Shown here in pieces: positions 1-7,156 of a DNA stretch of 16,078 nucleotides; the stretch's first letter is position 1; each line of letters starts with the position of its first letter. Under the pieces are notes generated by a model. That model saw only the letters and a program-made list of their open reading frames with translations. It was not told the DNA's origin and ran no database searches. Made by a program: the position numbers and the translations under genes. The stretch comes from an uncultured Gammaproteobacteria bacterium (GTDB taxonomy: Bacteria > Pseudomonadota > Gammaproteobacteria > Rariloculales > Rariloculaceae). Location of the stretch: the NCBI GenBank assembly GCA_946887385.1, contig CAMPKU010000086.1, forward strand, positions 1 to 16,078, given 5' to 3'.

Positions 1-16
1 CCGCCGCCGGCGGCGG
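1..16. terminator. GC palindrome after the thioredoxin-like gene
   Basis: The first 16 bases are a perfect palindrome (CCGCCGCCGGCGGCGG) lying directly downstream of the leftward thioredoxin-like gene, whose stop codon is at 18-20. It could fold as a 6-bp all-GC stem with a 4-base loop and act as the stem of a terminator. The window ends here, so any T-run beyond it cannot be seen; it may be only a GC-rich simple sequence. Confidence 0.25.
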
Positions 17-17
17 C

Positions 18-479
18 TCAAGGCGAGCGGGCGGCGGACGCGAGTGCCGAGTCGATGGCAGCGCGATAGTCTTCGAAGTCGCGGCTGCCGCTGATCCAAG
101 CAAGGACTTCTTTGCTGCGGCCGTCGAGCACCAGGATCGGTCCGGTCGCGAAGCCGGCGTCTTCGAAGGTTTCCTCGAGACCGAGCCGCTCCGCTTCGGC
201 GCGGCTCGCGGCCGTCGTGGTTTCGTTCGTGAAGTCGAACACCGCCAGGCGCACGCGGCCGGCGTATGTCTGCTCGATCTCCGCCCACATGCCCTTCGTC
301 AGCATGCAAACGGGGCACCACTGCGCATGTAGCTTCACCACCCAAGGGGTGCCCAAAGCCGCGGCCTCCGCTGTGGCGATGGCCGGCACCACGGGGGTGG
401 CGTTGCGCGCGTAGAGCACCGCGCCGGTGCCGGCTAGCGCGGCGGCGATGGCGACGACGGCGAGCAGCGCTGTGCGCAT
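18..479 (-). CDS. Exported thioredoxin-like protein
   Basis: This 153-residue protein has a hydrophobic N-terminus (residues 1-22) that acts as a signal peptide or membrane anchor, followed by one thioredoxin fold. The active site is W54-C55-P56-V57-C58, and T112-G113-P114 supplies the expected cis-proline. Such proteins carry out thiol-disulfide exchange in the periplasm; the CPVC pair is neither the DsbA (CPHC) nor the cytoplasmic thioredoxin (CGPC) type, so the direction of the reaction cannot be told. It is the last gene of a leftward operon, only 9 bases after the DUF6152 gene, and has no clear ribosome binding site of its own, which suggests coupled translation. Its partner may be the upstream secreted proteins (inference). 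The fold is certain; the substrate is unknown. Confidence 0.85.
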   Translation of the reverse strand: MRTALLAVVAIAAALAGTGAVLYARNATPVVPAIATAEAAALGTPWVVKLHAQWCPVCMLTKGMWAEIEQTYAGRVRLAVFDFTNETTTAASRAEAERLGLEETFEDAGFATGPILVLDGRSKEVLAWISGSRDFEDYRAAIDSALASAARSP

Positions 480-488
480 GGCGGGCGC

Positions 489-917
489 CTACTCTTGCTC
501 GGCCTCGGCTCCCTCGCCGGGCGCGCCGGTGCCGGGTGACGACATGAACAGGCGCGAGCCGTCGGGCAAAACCAAATCGCGGCCGTTGGCGCGATGCGCA
601 CCGTTCTTCGCCCGATAACCGACGATGGTGATCTCGGTGCCGACTTTGACGGCGTCGCGCGTGAAGCCGCGCCGCAACAACGTGTTCGGTGTGGCGCCTT
701 CGATCATCCACGGCGTGATGGTGCCGTCATCGTTCTTGACGTCGATGTGCAGCCACGAGTGCGGATTGATCCATTCCATCTTCGTGATGGTGCCGTGCAG
801 CTCGACCGGTTGGTCCGCGTCGAATTCTGCGGCGAACGAGTGATGTGCGGCGGCGTCGTGCTCAGGCGCGCAGAAGAGGAGGGCGCCCGCGAGCGTGAAG
901 ACGGCTCGTTGCGTCAT
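489..917 (-). CDS. DUF6152 family exported protein
   Basis: This 142-residue protein has a signal peptide ending about A24, so the mature chain should begin H25-H26-S-F. It carries the DUF6152 marks: the His-His pair, then W49-I-N-P-H-S (His53) and a short beta-rich core. The biochemical function of the family is not known to me. The start at 917 overlaps the stop of the upstream gene in an ATGA arrangement (914-917), which implies translational coupling; the frame runs further upstream, but that part lies inside the preceding gene and lacks a signal peptide. The acidic, Gly/Pro-rich tail (about residues 127-142) looks disordered. The same domain forms the N-terminus of the 5201-6325 product, there fused to a homologue of this gene's upstream neighbour. 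Confidence 0.85.
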   Translation of the reverse strand: MTQRAVFTLAGALLFCAPEHDAAAHHSFAAEFDADQPVELHGTITKMEWINPHSWLHIDVKNDDGTITPWMIEGATPNTLLRRGFTRDAVKVGTEITIVGYRAKNGAHRANGRDLVLPDGSRLFMSSPGTGAPGEGAEAEQE

Positions 918-1903
918 GGGTTGCCTCCCGAAGCTTTGCGTTCCTCGTCGCGTGCATTCTCGAGGATGTTGCGCAGCCCATAGTTGCCTTCGTGGCAGGC
1001 GTATTCGTACAGCTCGCCTTCGCCCGTGCGAATCGAATACGCAGCAGTCCACGGTTGCGTCCACTGCGAATCGTCCTGGAACGTCACTTCGAAGTTGATC
1101 TTGTCGGGCGCTACACGCGTGTAGCGTTCCGTAACCGTCAAGTTGGTGCCGGCGCCGCGATACGGTGCCTTGCCGTTGAAGTTGCGCGTCTCCACAACGA
1201 GCGTGTCGCCTTCCCAGCGCCCACGCGATTCGCCGAGATACGAGCGAACGTTGCCGAACGCGCTGTCGTCGAGCGGCACCAGGCGCGTCTCGTGCACCAT
1301 CTCGTGCACGATGGCCACGAAGCCGGGCGCTTGGGCAATGCGAATGTTGTTGTTGTAGAGCGTGGGCAGTGGGGCGCCCGCGGAGCCGCGCGTGATGCAA
1401 CGCTCGAGCAGCGAGCGATCGGTGTAGGAATCGGCGCGTCCGCCCGAGCGAGCCGGTGCGCCCGCTGCCGCGGCGCGGTTCGCCGCCTGTCGCTCCTGCG
1501 CTGCCGGCGTCAGCGGCGGCATGCGGCCATTTGGCGGGTCGACGATCAGTGACGTGCGATGAGACTCATCGACGCGCCGGCCGGGATCCGTCAAGTATTC
1601 GGCGTGGACGAGGTTCGCCGGCGCAGTGCCGTCGGGAGGCTGGTCCATGCGGCGCGCGGCCCGGCCTTCGAGCTGCGCAATCTCGTCTTCGGTGTAGAAG
1701 GCGCGATCGCCGAATTCCTGTCGGCGCTCGAGCGGCGTAATCGTGCGGTAGTCCCACACGCCCTGTAGATCCGGGTCGCCCCATGACGTGCGCGGCAGGC
1801 TGTAGGCCGCGGAGGCCGCGTCTGCCGCCGGTTGCGCGTGGGCCGTGACGGCCGTGGCCAGCGCTGCTAATACGCCGATCGAGAGCGCCGTTCGCGTGCT
1901 CAT
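914..1903 (-). CDS. Secreted protein of unknown function (W-G-D-P-D-L-Q-G-V-W type)
   Basis: This 329-residue protein has a cleavable signal peptide (residues 1-23, ending A-H-A before Q24). The mature part opens with T39-S-W-G-D-P-D-L-Q-G-V-W50, a motif I recognise from uncharacterised secreted proteins of Acidobacteria and Proteobacteria, and later carries G228-R-W-E-G-D-T-L-V-V-E238. I know of no assigned activity. The ATG at 1903 was chosen over an in-frame start at 2041 because GGGGGAG (1906-1912) precedes it and the signal peptide starts there. It is the first gene of a three-gene leftward operon divergent from the TonB receptor. The region from about residue 42 to 290 is colinear with the C-terminal two thirds of the 5201-6325 product, including a shared E-R-C/R-A-R-C cysteine (C169). 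Confidence 0.8.
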   Translation of the reverse strand: MSTRTALSIGVLAALATAVTAHAQPAADAASAAYSLPRTSWGDPDLQGVWDYRTITPLERRQEFGDRAFYTEDEIAQLEGRAARRMDQPPDGTAPANLVHAEYLTDPGRRVDESHRTSLIVDPPNGRMPPLTPAAQERQAANRAAAAGAPARSGGRADSYTDRSLLERCITRGSAGAPLPTLYNNNIRIAQAPGFVAIVHEMVHETRLVPLDDSAFGNVRSYLGESRGRWEGDTLVVETRNFNGKAPYRGAGTNLTVTERYTRVAPDKINFEVTFQDDSQWTQPWTAAYSIRTGEGELYEYACHEGNYGLRNILENARDEERKASGGNP

Positions 1904-1905
1904 TG

Positions 1906-1912
1906 CTCCCCC
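1906..1912 (-). promoter_or_regulatory. Ribosome binding site deciding the 1903 start
   Basis: On the minus strand GGGGGAG stands two bases before the ATG at 1903. The same G-run plus A occurs before the starts at 7069, 15751 and 7866, so it appears to be a local house style for initiation. It favours the short form of this gene over the upstream in-frame start. Confidence 0.6.
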
Positions 1913-1985
1913 AGTGTCTCGCTTGATGCTTGGGATCGTAGCACCGCTGGCCATAGGGCCGTAGCGGGATCCGGATCTTGCGTTA

Positions 1986-2004
1986 AGTGAGAATGAGTTG
2001 CGTT
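1986..2004. promoter_or_regulatory. Weaker second Fur-box-like site
   Basis: AGTGAGAATGAGTTGCGTT matches 13 of 19 positions of AATGAGAATnATTCTCATT, with an excellent left half (TGAGAAT) and a degraded right half. It lies 20 bases upstream of the stronger site, within the shared region between the two divergent genes. Tandem Fur sites of unequal strength are common at siderophore receptor promoters; taken alone this one would be marginal. Confidence 0.4.
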
Positions 2005-2023
2005 TACCCACGTTTAGCGCAAG

Positions 2024-2042
2024 AATGCGAATCAGTCGCATT
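2024..2042. promoter_or_regulatory. Fur box upstream of the TonB receptor
   Basis: AATGCGAATCAGTCGCATT is a 9-1-9 palindrome with one mismatched pair, and matches 16 of 19 positions of the widespread Fur operator form AATGAGAATCATTCTCATT. It sits 20 bases before the GTG start of a siderophore-type receptor whose relatives are classic Fur targets. This fits iron-dependent repression of the receptor-hydroxylase pair, and because the region is divergent it could also affect the leftward operon (inference). It also argues against starting the receptor at 1987, which would place the operator inside the coding region. Confidence 0.7.
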
Positions 2043-2050
2043 TGTATTTG

Positions 2051-2056
2051 GGAGAG
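2051..2056 (+). promoter_or_regulatory. Ribosome binding site deciding the receptor start
   Basis: GGAGAG lies five bases before the GTG at 2062. Together with the signal peptide that begins there, this picks the GTG over the in-frame starts further upstream. Confidence 0.65.
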
Positions 2057-2061
2057 ACGCT

Positions 2062-4395
2062 GTGAGCGGGAAAGCTACTGGGGTTGGGGTGCGCAGCGTG
2101 GCACGTGGGGCATTGCGCGCGGGAGCTTGGCTCGGAGCGGCCAGCCTGACCGCAGGCGCGGTTCATGCACAGCAACGTGGCGGCGACACGGAGCCGGCCG
2201 CAAGCGCGACGACCGACGTCATCGAAGTGTTCGGCGAGCGCCTGGAGCAAGGGCTCGGTACTCGCTACACCGCGCCGTTGCTCGAGACGCCGCAAACGAT
2301 CACGCTCGTGCCGCGCGAGATCATCGACCAGCAGAATCTGCTCACGATGCGCGACATTCTCGCCACGTTGCCCGGCATCACGTTCACCGCCGGCGAAGGC
2401 GGCGGCGGCTACGGCGACAAGGTCAACTTGCGCGGCTACGCGGCCGACAACGACATCTCGACGGACGGCGTACGCGACAGCGCGCAGTACAGTCGTACCG
2501 ATCCGTTCAATCTCGAGCAGCTCGAGCTCGTTTCGGGCGCGAACTCGGTCTACACGGGCGCGGGCTCGGTCGGCGGCTCGATCAATCTCGTTACGAAAAC
2601 ACCGCGCGGCATGGAGGGCACGGTGCTCGACATCGCCGGCGGCGGCGACTCGTACGCACGCTTGACGCTCGATTCGGAGCTCGCCGTGGGCGAGTTGGCC
2701 GATTTCCGCTTGAATCTGATGTCGCATCGCAACGACGTGCCCGGGCGCGACGTGGAGCACTACGACCGCTGGGGCATCGCGCCGTCCGTCGCGTTCGGCG
2801 AAGGAGCCACGCGCGTGGCGTTGGCGTACGTGCATCAGGAGGACGACAACATTCCGCAGTACGGGGTGCCTTATGCATTGGGCGCCTTCAACGACGGCGC
2901 GCTGCCGGGCTCGCCCACGAGCGCGTACTACGGATACCGGAACATCGACAGGCAAGAGATCGAGCTCGATGCGTTCACGGCCACGTTCGACCACGCGTTC
3001 AACGACAACGTGAGCGTGCGCAATCTCACGCGTATCCAGCAAGTGGACCAATACCTCGTCGTCGACCCTCCGCAGGGCACGTGGTGTCTCGACAGCGGCA
3101 TCAATCCCTGGACGGGTGCGGCCTGCGCGGTGCCCGGCCCGGGCCCCGGCCTGTATCAGCCGAGCGGCCCGCGCGGCAACGTGCGCGATACGACGAACGA
3201 GATCATCGTCAACCAAACGGACTTCACGCTCGAGTTCGCCACCGGCGCTGTTCGGCACACGCTCGTAACGGGGCTTTCGATCTCGAGCGAGAGCTATCAC
3301 CGCGACAACGGCAACCTACTGCGCAATCCGCAAGGCGTTATGCCGAACCCCACGCTGCCTGCGATGAGCATCGCGAATCCCGATAACGTTTACACGGGTC
3401 CCGTGAACTTCATCCAGAACCAAGCCGTGGACGGCGACGTGGACAACCGCGCGGCCTACGTTTTCGACCGCATGCAGCTCACGGAGCGGTTCGAAATCAA
3501 CGCCGGCTTGCGTTACGAGAACAACGACGGCAAGAGCACGACGGCGACGTTCGCGATTCCGTATCCGGCGCCTCCCGCGGAGCCGGTGGTGACGCAAGGG
3601 CTCCTCGCGCGCAACGTCGACGACCTGTCTTCGTATCGGCTCGGTCTGGTATTCAAGCCCACGGAGCGCTCGAGCCTCTACGTTTCGCAAGGCAACTCCG
3701 AGACGCCGTCGCAATCGTCCGTCAATGGAGCGTGCGACATCGTCGAAGACTGTAACGTCGATCCGGAAACGGCGCGGATCCTCGAGGTGGGCGGCAAGTG
3801 GGACCTCGGCGGGCAGCTCACGGTGACGGCCGCGGCGTTCCGCAACGAGCGCACCAACTTTCGCGTCGACTCCGGCGACCCGGCGGTCCCCCAGCAGCAG
3901 CTCGACGGCAGCTCGCGCGTCCACGGTATCGCCCTCGGCGCGAGCGGCACGTTCGGCGACAAGTGGTCCCTGTTCACGAACTACACGTATTTGGACAGCG
4001 AGCTGCTGCAGGGCATCGACGACGTCTTGATCGGAAGCAGCACGGTGGATTTTCGTGCCGGCGACCCGCTGCCGTCCACGCCGGAGCACTCGGCGAGCTT
4101 CTGGGCCACTTACCGCGCGTCGAACGCTTTAACGGTGGGTTTCGGCACCACGTACCAGGGCGAGTACACGTTCAATCGCGCGAACGAAGCGGCCGACCTG
4201 TACTTCACGCCGGACTACTGGGTCTACCGTGCCATGGTCGCGTATTCGCTCAACGACAACCTGGGGCTGCAGTTCAACGTCGACAATCTTACGGACGAGG
4301 AGTACTTCGAGCGCGTGCGCAACAACGCGTCGAACGGCTGGGCGACGCCAGGCGCGGCACGGTCGGCCGTTCTTCGCGTGAGCTGGCGGCTCTAG
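2062..4395 (+). CDS. TonB-dependent siderophore receptor, Fiu/PiuA type
   Basis: This outer-membrane receptor of 777 residues imports iron-siderophore (catecholate or monomeric) complexes using TonB energy. It has a signal peptide (to about A36 in A-V-H-A), a TonB box around D52-V-I-E-V-F-G, a plug domain (about 70-182, with the V-N-L-R-G-Y and [13 protein letters not shown] signatures) and a 22-strand-type barrel to the end. The chain ends S-W-R-L, so the last residue is Leu rather than the usual Phe. The GTG start is supported by GGAGAG at 2051-2056 and by the Fur box just upstream. The next gene is a PiuC/YbiX hydroxylase, as in E. coli fiu-ybiX and Pseudomonas piuA-piuC, which supports the Fiu-type call. 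The exact ligand cannot be read from sequence. In-frame starts at 1987 and 1993 are less likely. Confidence 0.88.
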   Translation: MSGKATGVGVRSVARGALRAGAWLGAASLTAGAVHAQQRGGDTEPAASATTDVIEVFGERLEQGLGTRYTAPLLETPQTITLVPREIIDQQNLLTMRDILATLPGITFTAGEGGGGYGDKVNLRGYAADNDISTDGVRDSAQYSRTDPFNLEQLELVSGANSVYTGAGSVGGSINLVTKTPRGMEGTVLDIAGGGDSYARLTLDSELAVGELADFRLNLMSHRNDVPGRDVEHYDRWGIAPSVAFGEGATRVALAYVHQEDDNIPQYGVPYALGAFNDGALPGSPTSAYYGYRNIDRQEIELDAFTATFDHAFNDNVSVRNLTRIQQVDQYLVVDPPQGTWCLDSGINPWTGAACAVPGPGPGLYQPSGPRGNVRDTTNEIIVNQTDFTLEFATGAVRHTLVTGLSISSESYHRDNGNLLRNPQGVMPNPTLPAMSIANPDNVYTGPVNFIQNQAVDGDVDNRAAYVFDRMQLTERFEINAGLRYENNDGKSTTATFAIPYPAPPAEPVVTQGLLARNVDDLSSYRLGLVFKPTERSSLYVSQGNSETPSQSSVNGACDIVEDCNVDPETARILEVGGKWDLGGQLTVTAAAFRNERTNFRVDSGDPAVPQQQLDGSSRVHGIALGASGTFGDKWSLFTNYTYLDSELLQGIDDVLIGSSTVDFRAGDPLPSTPEHSASFWATYRASNALTVGFGTTYQGEYTFNRANEAADLYFTPDYWVYRAMVAYSLNDNLGLQFNVDNLTDEEYFERVRNNASNGWATPGAARSAVLRVSWRL

Positions 4396-4403
4396 CAGAT
4401 GCA

Positions 4404-4429
4404 AGCCGCGCGCCGCCGGGCGCGCGGCT
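4404..4429 (+). promoter_or_regulatory. Perfect hairpin between receptor and hydroxylase genes
   Basis: A perfect 11-bp stem (AGCCGCGCGCC with its complement) and a 4-base GCCG loop begin 8 bases after the receptor stop and end 15 bases before the next ATG. It has no T-run, so it is not a standard terminator. It could protect the 3' end of the receptor message after processing, attenuate read-through, or limit translation of the downstream gene by crowding its ribosome binding site (AGGAAG near 4434). The structure is seen; its role is inferred. Confidence 0.55.
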
Positions 4430-4444
4430 GCGCAGGAAGCCGCG

Positions 4445-5128
4445 ATGCTAGTCCAAATTCCGCAAGTCCTGAGCGCGGCACAGCTTCAGGCGGTGCGCGC
4501 GATCATCGAGCCCGCGGAGTGGATCAACGGCAATGCCACGAGCGGCGCTCAAGCCGCGTTGGCGAAGCGCAACCGGCAGCTCCCGGAAGACAGCGCCGCC
4601 GCGAAGCGCGCCGGCGATATCGTGCTCGAAGCGCTGGGGCGCAATTCTTTGTTCATGGCGTCCGCACTGCCGGCCAAAGTTTGGCCGCCACTTTTCAATC
4701 GCTACGCCGGCGGCGAGCAATTCGCCATGCACGTGGACAACGCTGTGCGTGTGCGACGCGGCGGAGTCGAGCGCCTGCGCAGCGACTTGTCGGCGACGCT
4801 GTTCCTGTGCGACCCGAACAGCTACGAAGGCGGCGAGCTCACGGTGGAGGACACCTACGGCGCGCACGCAGTGAAGCTCGAGGCCGGCGATCTGATCTTG
4901 TATCCGGCAGCGAGCCTGCATCACGTAACCCCGGTGACTCGCGGAGAGCGCCTGGCCTCGTTCTTTTGGGTGCAGAGCATAATTCGCGACGATTCGCGCC
5001 GGCGCGTGCTGTTCGAGATGGACGTGGCCATTCAGCGCCTCGTCGGCGAGCTCGGGCAAGGCCACGCTTCCGTGGTCGCACTGACGGGCAGCTATCACAA
5101 CCTGCTACGGATGTGGGCCGAGGTGTAG
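4445..5128 (+). CDS. piuC: PKHD-type Fe(II)/2-oxoglutarate hydroxylase
   Basis: This 227-residue protein, the usual length for PiuC/YbiX, is a prolyl-4-hydroxylase-superfamily dioxygenase using Fe(II), O2 and 2-oxoglutarate. The iron ligands are H96-V-D98 and the distal His in S-L-H159-H; R169 in G-E-R-L-A-S-F-F-W is the likely 2-oxoglutarate anchor. Y87-A-G-G and Y127-E-G-G-E-L are further family marks. It starts 49 bases after the receptor gene with AGGAAG before the ATG, and shares its presumed Fur control. Family members sit beside Fiu/PiuA receptors and are thought to modify or help release iron from the imported siderophore; the true substrate is not established. Family assignment is very secure. 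Confidence 0.93.
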   Translation: MLVQIPQVLSAAQLQAVRAIIEPAEWINGNATSGAQAALAKRNRQLPEDSAAAKRAGDIVLEALGRNSLFMASALPAKVWPPLFNRYAGGEQFAMHVDNAVRVRRGGVERLRSDLSATLFLCDPNSYEGGELTVEDTYGAHAVKLEAGDLILYPAASLHHVTPVTRGERLASFFWVQSIIRDDSRRRVLFEMDVAIQRLVGELGQGHASVVALTGSYHNLLRMWAEV

Positions 5129-5154
5129 GCTCCGCGCATTCCCTGGCCCGGCGG

Positions 5155-5160
5155 TATACT
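5155..5160 (+). promoter_or_regulatory. Possible -10 element before the fused DUF6152 gene
   Basis: TATACT lies 40 bases before the ATG at 5201, in the 72-base gap after the hydroxylase gene. No convincing -35 box is placed upstream, so this is a weak promoter candidate; the gene may instead be read through from the receptor operon. Confidence 0.3.
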
Positions 5161-5200
5161 GGCTACAACCACTACGCCGCAACCGGCTCGAGGGAAGCTC

Positions 5201-6325
5201 ATGTCGAAATCGCTGAAGGCCTGTTCATTGGTCGCGATGACGCTGGCCGCGCCTGCCTTGGCCCATCACGGGTTCGGCCGGTTCGATCCGACGCGAGAGG
5301 TGATGATCGAAGGCACGTTGACGGGCATCGACTTCGTCAATCCCCACGCCTACCTTTACTTCGACGCGATGACAGCCGACGGCAACGTGCAGCCGATGCG
5401 CTGCGAGATGCGCGCGGCCACGGTGCTGCGCCGCTCCGGGTGGTCCGAAGAGATGTTCGTGGCCGGCAAGCATGTGGTGGTGTCCGGCAACCCGCATCGG
5501 GACGATCCGGCTTCGTGCTACATCGAAACCTTGACGCTCGACGACGCCACGTTCGAGCGCTATCAGCAGCTCACCAGCGCGACGCAAGGGCAGAGCAACA
5601 GGCCGGCGCGGCTTCCGAGCGGCGAGCCGAACATCTTCGGCGACTGGGCGCAGGAGCAGTACTTGATTGCGCGCCCGCCGAATGGCCGCGGAGGGCTGGT
5701 GCCGAAGAGCATGGTGGCGGGCATCGAGTCCGGCGCCATTGCATTGGCAGACGTGCCGAACGCGGGCTGGGGTGCGCGTCCCGTAACGTTTACGCCGGCC
5801 GGCCAGGCCGCGTCCGACGAGCTGCGGGCGAAGCCGCCCGAGGACAGCCCGCGCGCGCGTTGCGAGATCACGAGCGTGATCTTCGACTGGGTTTTCGATG
5901 GCCCCATCAATCAAATCACGAAAGTCGACGGCGCCATCACGATGGAGTACGGCCGCGGCCTCACGCGCACGATCCATATGAACGCCACGAGTCACCCGGC
6001 GGGAATTGCGCCGAGCCGCGCGGGTCATTCGATCGGGCGTTGGGACGGTGACACGCTCGTCGTCGACACCGTGGGCTTCGCGCCCGGTATCCTCGCGGGC
6101 ACCGTGCCGCACTCCGACCAGCTCCATGTCGTCGAGCGCTTCACCCTCGATCCCGCCACGATGGCCTTGAAGCGCGACTACGTGGCGGAAGATCCGGCTA
6201 CCTTCACGGACCAGTACGCGGGCACGGACATCGTGATGCCGGCCGATGCGCCGTTCGCACGGGATCGTTGCGAAGAGCTCACGTACCGCAACTACTCGCT
6301 CGAGGCTCTCGAGGGTCGCGAGTAG
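5201..6325 (+). CDS. Two-domain exported protein: DUF6152 fused to the secreted domain of 914-1903
   Basis: This 374-residue protein has a signal peptide (1-21, ending A-L-A), so the mature chain starts H22-H23-G-F. Residues about 22-115 are a DUF6152 domain (F45-V-N-P-H49 is the second mark). Residues about 140-374 match the 914-1903 product in order: G-E-P-N-I-F-G-D-W, F-T-P-A-G-Q, the R-A-R-C221 cysteine, then G279-R-W-D-G-D-T-L-V-V-D289 and a V-V-E-R-F segment. The start has a good AGGGAAG site. It lies 72 bases after the hydroxylase gene on the same strand and may belong to the iron-responsive unit. Function is unknown; the fusion suggests that the separate products of the leftward operon form a complex or act in sequence. 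Confidence 0.82.
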   Translation: MSKSLKACSLVAMTLAAPALAHHGFGRFDPTREVMIEGTLTGIDFVNPHAYLYFDAMTADGNVQPMRCEMRAATVLRRSGWSEEMFVAGKHVVVSGNPHRDDPASCYIETLTLDDATFERYQQLTSATQGQSNRPARLPSGEPNIFGDWAQEQYLIARPPNGRGGLVPKSMVAGIESGAIALADVPNAGWGARPVTFTPAGQAASDELRAKPPEDSPRARCEITSVIFDWVFDGPINQITKVDGAITMEYGRGLTRTIHMNATSHPAGIAPSRAGHSIGRWDGDTLVVDTVGFAPGILAGTVPHSDQLHVVERFTLDPATMALKRDYVAEDPATFTDQYAGTDIVMPADAPFARDRCEELTYRNYSLEALEGRE

Positions 6326-6343
6326 CCAAGCGGCACGGTATCG

Positions 6344-7069
6344 CTACCGCTGCGGCTTCCGCACGATGAACAGGAACTGGTCGATGTCGCGGCCGAGCCG
6401 CGGATCGTCGACCGACAGCGTGTGATCGTCGGCCGTCGTGCGCAGGATGTCGGACTCGGTCACGATCTCGAATCCAGCCTGCTCGATCCAGGTCTTGGCA
6501 TCGGACGGCAGCATGCGGTGCAGCTGTGCGTTGTTCGCGGTGGCCACGCCTACGTGATCGATGATCGCCGCGCGGCCGCCCGGCTTCAGCACAGCCAGAA
6601 TCTCGCGAAGATAGGGGCCTGCGCGCTCGGCGTTCATGTGGTGCATGTTCAGTGCCGTGACGGCGGCGTCGACGCTATTGGCCGGCAGCTCGCTGACGTT
6701 GCCGAAGAACGCTTCGGTGTTGCCGAGCGACGCGGCGAGATCCTTCTGCGCCTGACCGTTCTCGCGCTGCAAGGCCCTCGGGCCGAACTGAGCGATGACC
6801 TTGCCGCTCGGGCCCGTAGCGGCGGACAGCACGCGCGTGAACCAGCCTCCGCCTGCGCCGACGTCGAGTAACGTTTGGCCGGCGTCTACGCCGAGGAGCT
6901 GCATGACTTGATAAGGGCGGCGCGCGCCGTCTCGCACGCGATCCTCGAGCGGCCGCGACTCTGCCGCCAGCTTCTCCGCGAAATCCGGAGCCGGTGCAGC
7001 CAGGATGCTCGAGGCCAAGCCGAACGAGCAAACGACCAGTGCAGCACGAACGGTGAGTGAAGCAGTCAT
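6344..7069 (-). CDS. Class I SAM-dependent methyltransferase with signal peptide
   Basis: This 241-residue protein has a Rossmann-type methyltransferase fold. Motif I is D69-V-G-A-G-G-G-W-F, the acidic/motif II region is near residues 92-125, the motif around A136-V-T-A-L-N follows, and L161-K-P-G-G-R plus the D171-H segment form the post-motif III region. The first 25 residues form a good signal peptide (ending I-L-A-A before P26), which is odd because SAM is a cytoplasmic cofactor. The ATG at 7069 was chosen because GGGGGA (7077-7082) stands seven bases before it and the signal peptide starts there; an ATG at 7084 and longer frames up to 7618 are rejected. It converges on the fused DUF6152 gene with an 18-base gap and is transcribed alone. 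The substrate is unknown. Confidence 0.82.
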   Translation of the reverse strand: MTASLTVRAALVVCSFGLASSILAAPAPDFAEKLAAESRPLEDRVRDGARRPYQVMQLLGVDAGQTLLDVGAGGGWFTRVLSAATGPSGKVIAQFGPRALQRENGQAQKDLAASLGNTEAFFGNVSELPANSVDAAVTALNMHHMNAERAGPYLREILAVLKPGGRAAIIDHVGVATANNAQLHRMLPSDAKTWIEQAGFEIVTESDILRTTADDHTLSVDDPRLGRDIDQFLFIVRKPQR

Positions 7070-7076
7070 GATCAAA

Positions 7077-7082
7077 TCCCCC
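7077..7082 (-). promoter_or_regulatory. Ribosome binding site deciding the 7069 start
   Basis: GGGGGA on the minus strand lies seven bases before the ATG at 7069. It overlaps the alternative ATG at 7082-7084, making that alternative unlikely. Confidence 0.5.
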
Positions 7083-7141
7083 ATCGTCGAGAAAGCGAAG
7101 GTGAAGACGCGAGTATAGCGGCTCACCTCGTGGTGTGGCTC

Positions 7142-7147
7142 TAGAAT
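7142..7147 (+). promoter_or_regulatory. Possible -10 element giving a near-leaderless message
   Basis: TAGAAT ends nine bases before the ATG at 7157, so a transcript from it would have a leader of only a few bases. No ribosome binding site is visible before this gene, which fits leaderless initiation, but no clear -35 box is present. Confidence 0.3.
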
Positions 7148-7156
7148 GCTCGCGCT

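Noticed and set aside
1987..2061. Longer N-terminus for the TonB receptor
   Set aside because: It would put the Fur operator inside the coding region and give 25 extra residues before a normal signal peptide, while a good ribosome site precedes the GTG at 2062.
2032..3300. Long minus-strand frame opposite the TonB receptor
   Set aside because: It is an antisense shadow with Arg/Val/Ala repeats; the receptor motifs on the plus strand are decisive.
6336..6349. Small inverted repeat (CGGTA-TCGC-TACCG) between convergent genes as a bidirectional terminator
   Set aside because: The stem is only 5 bp, there is no T-run, and it runs into the 3' end of the methyltransferase gene; too weak to call.
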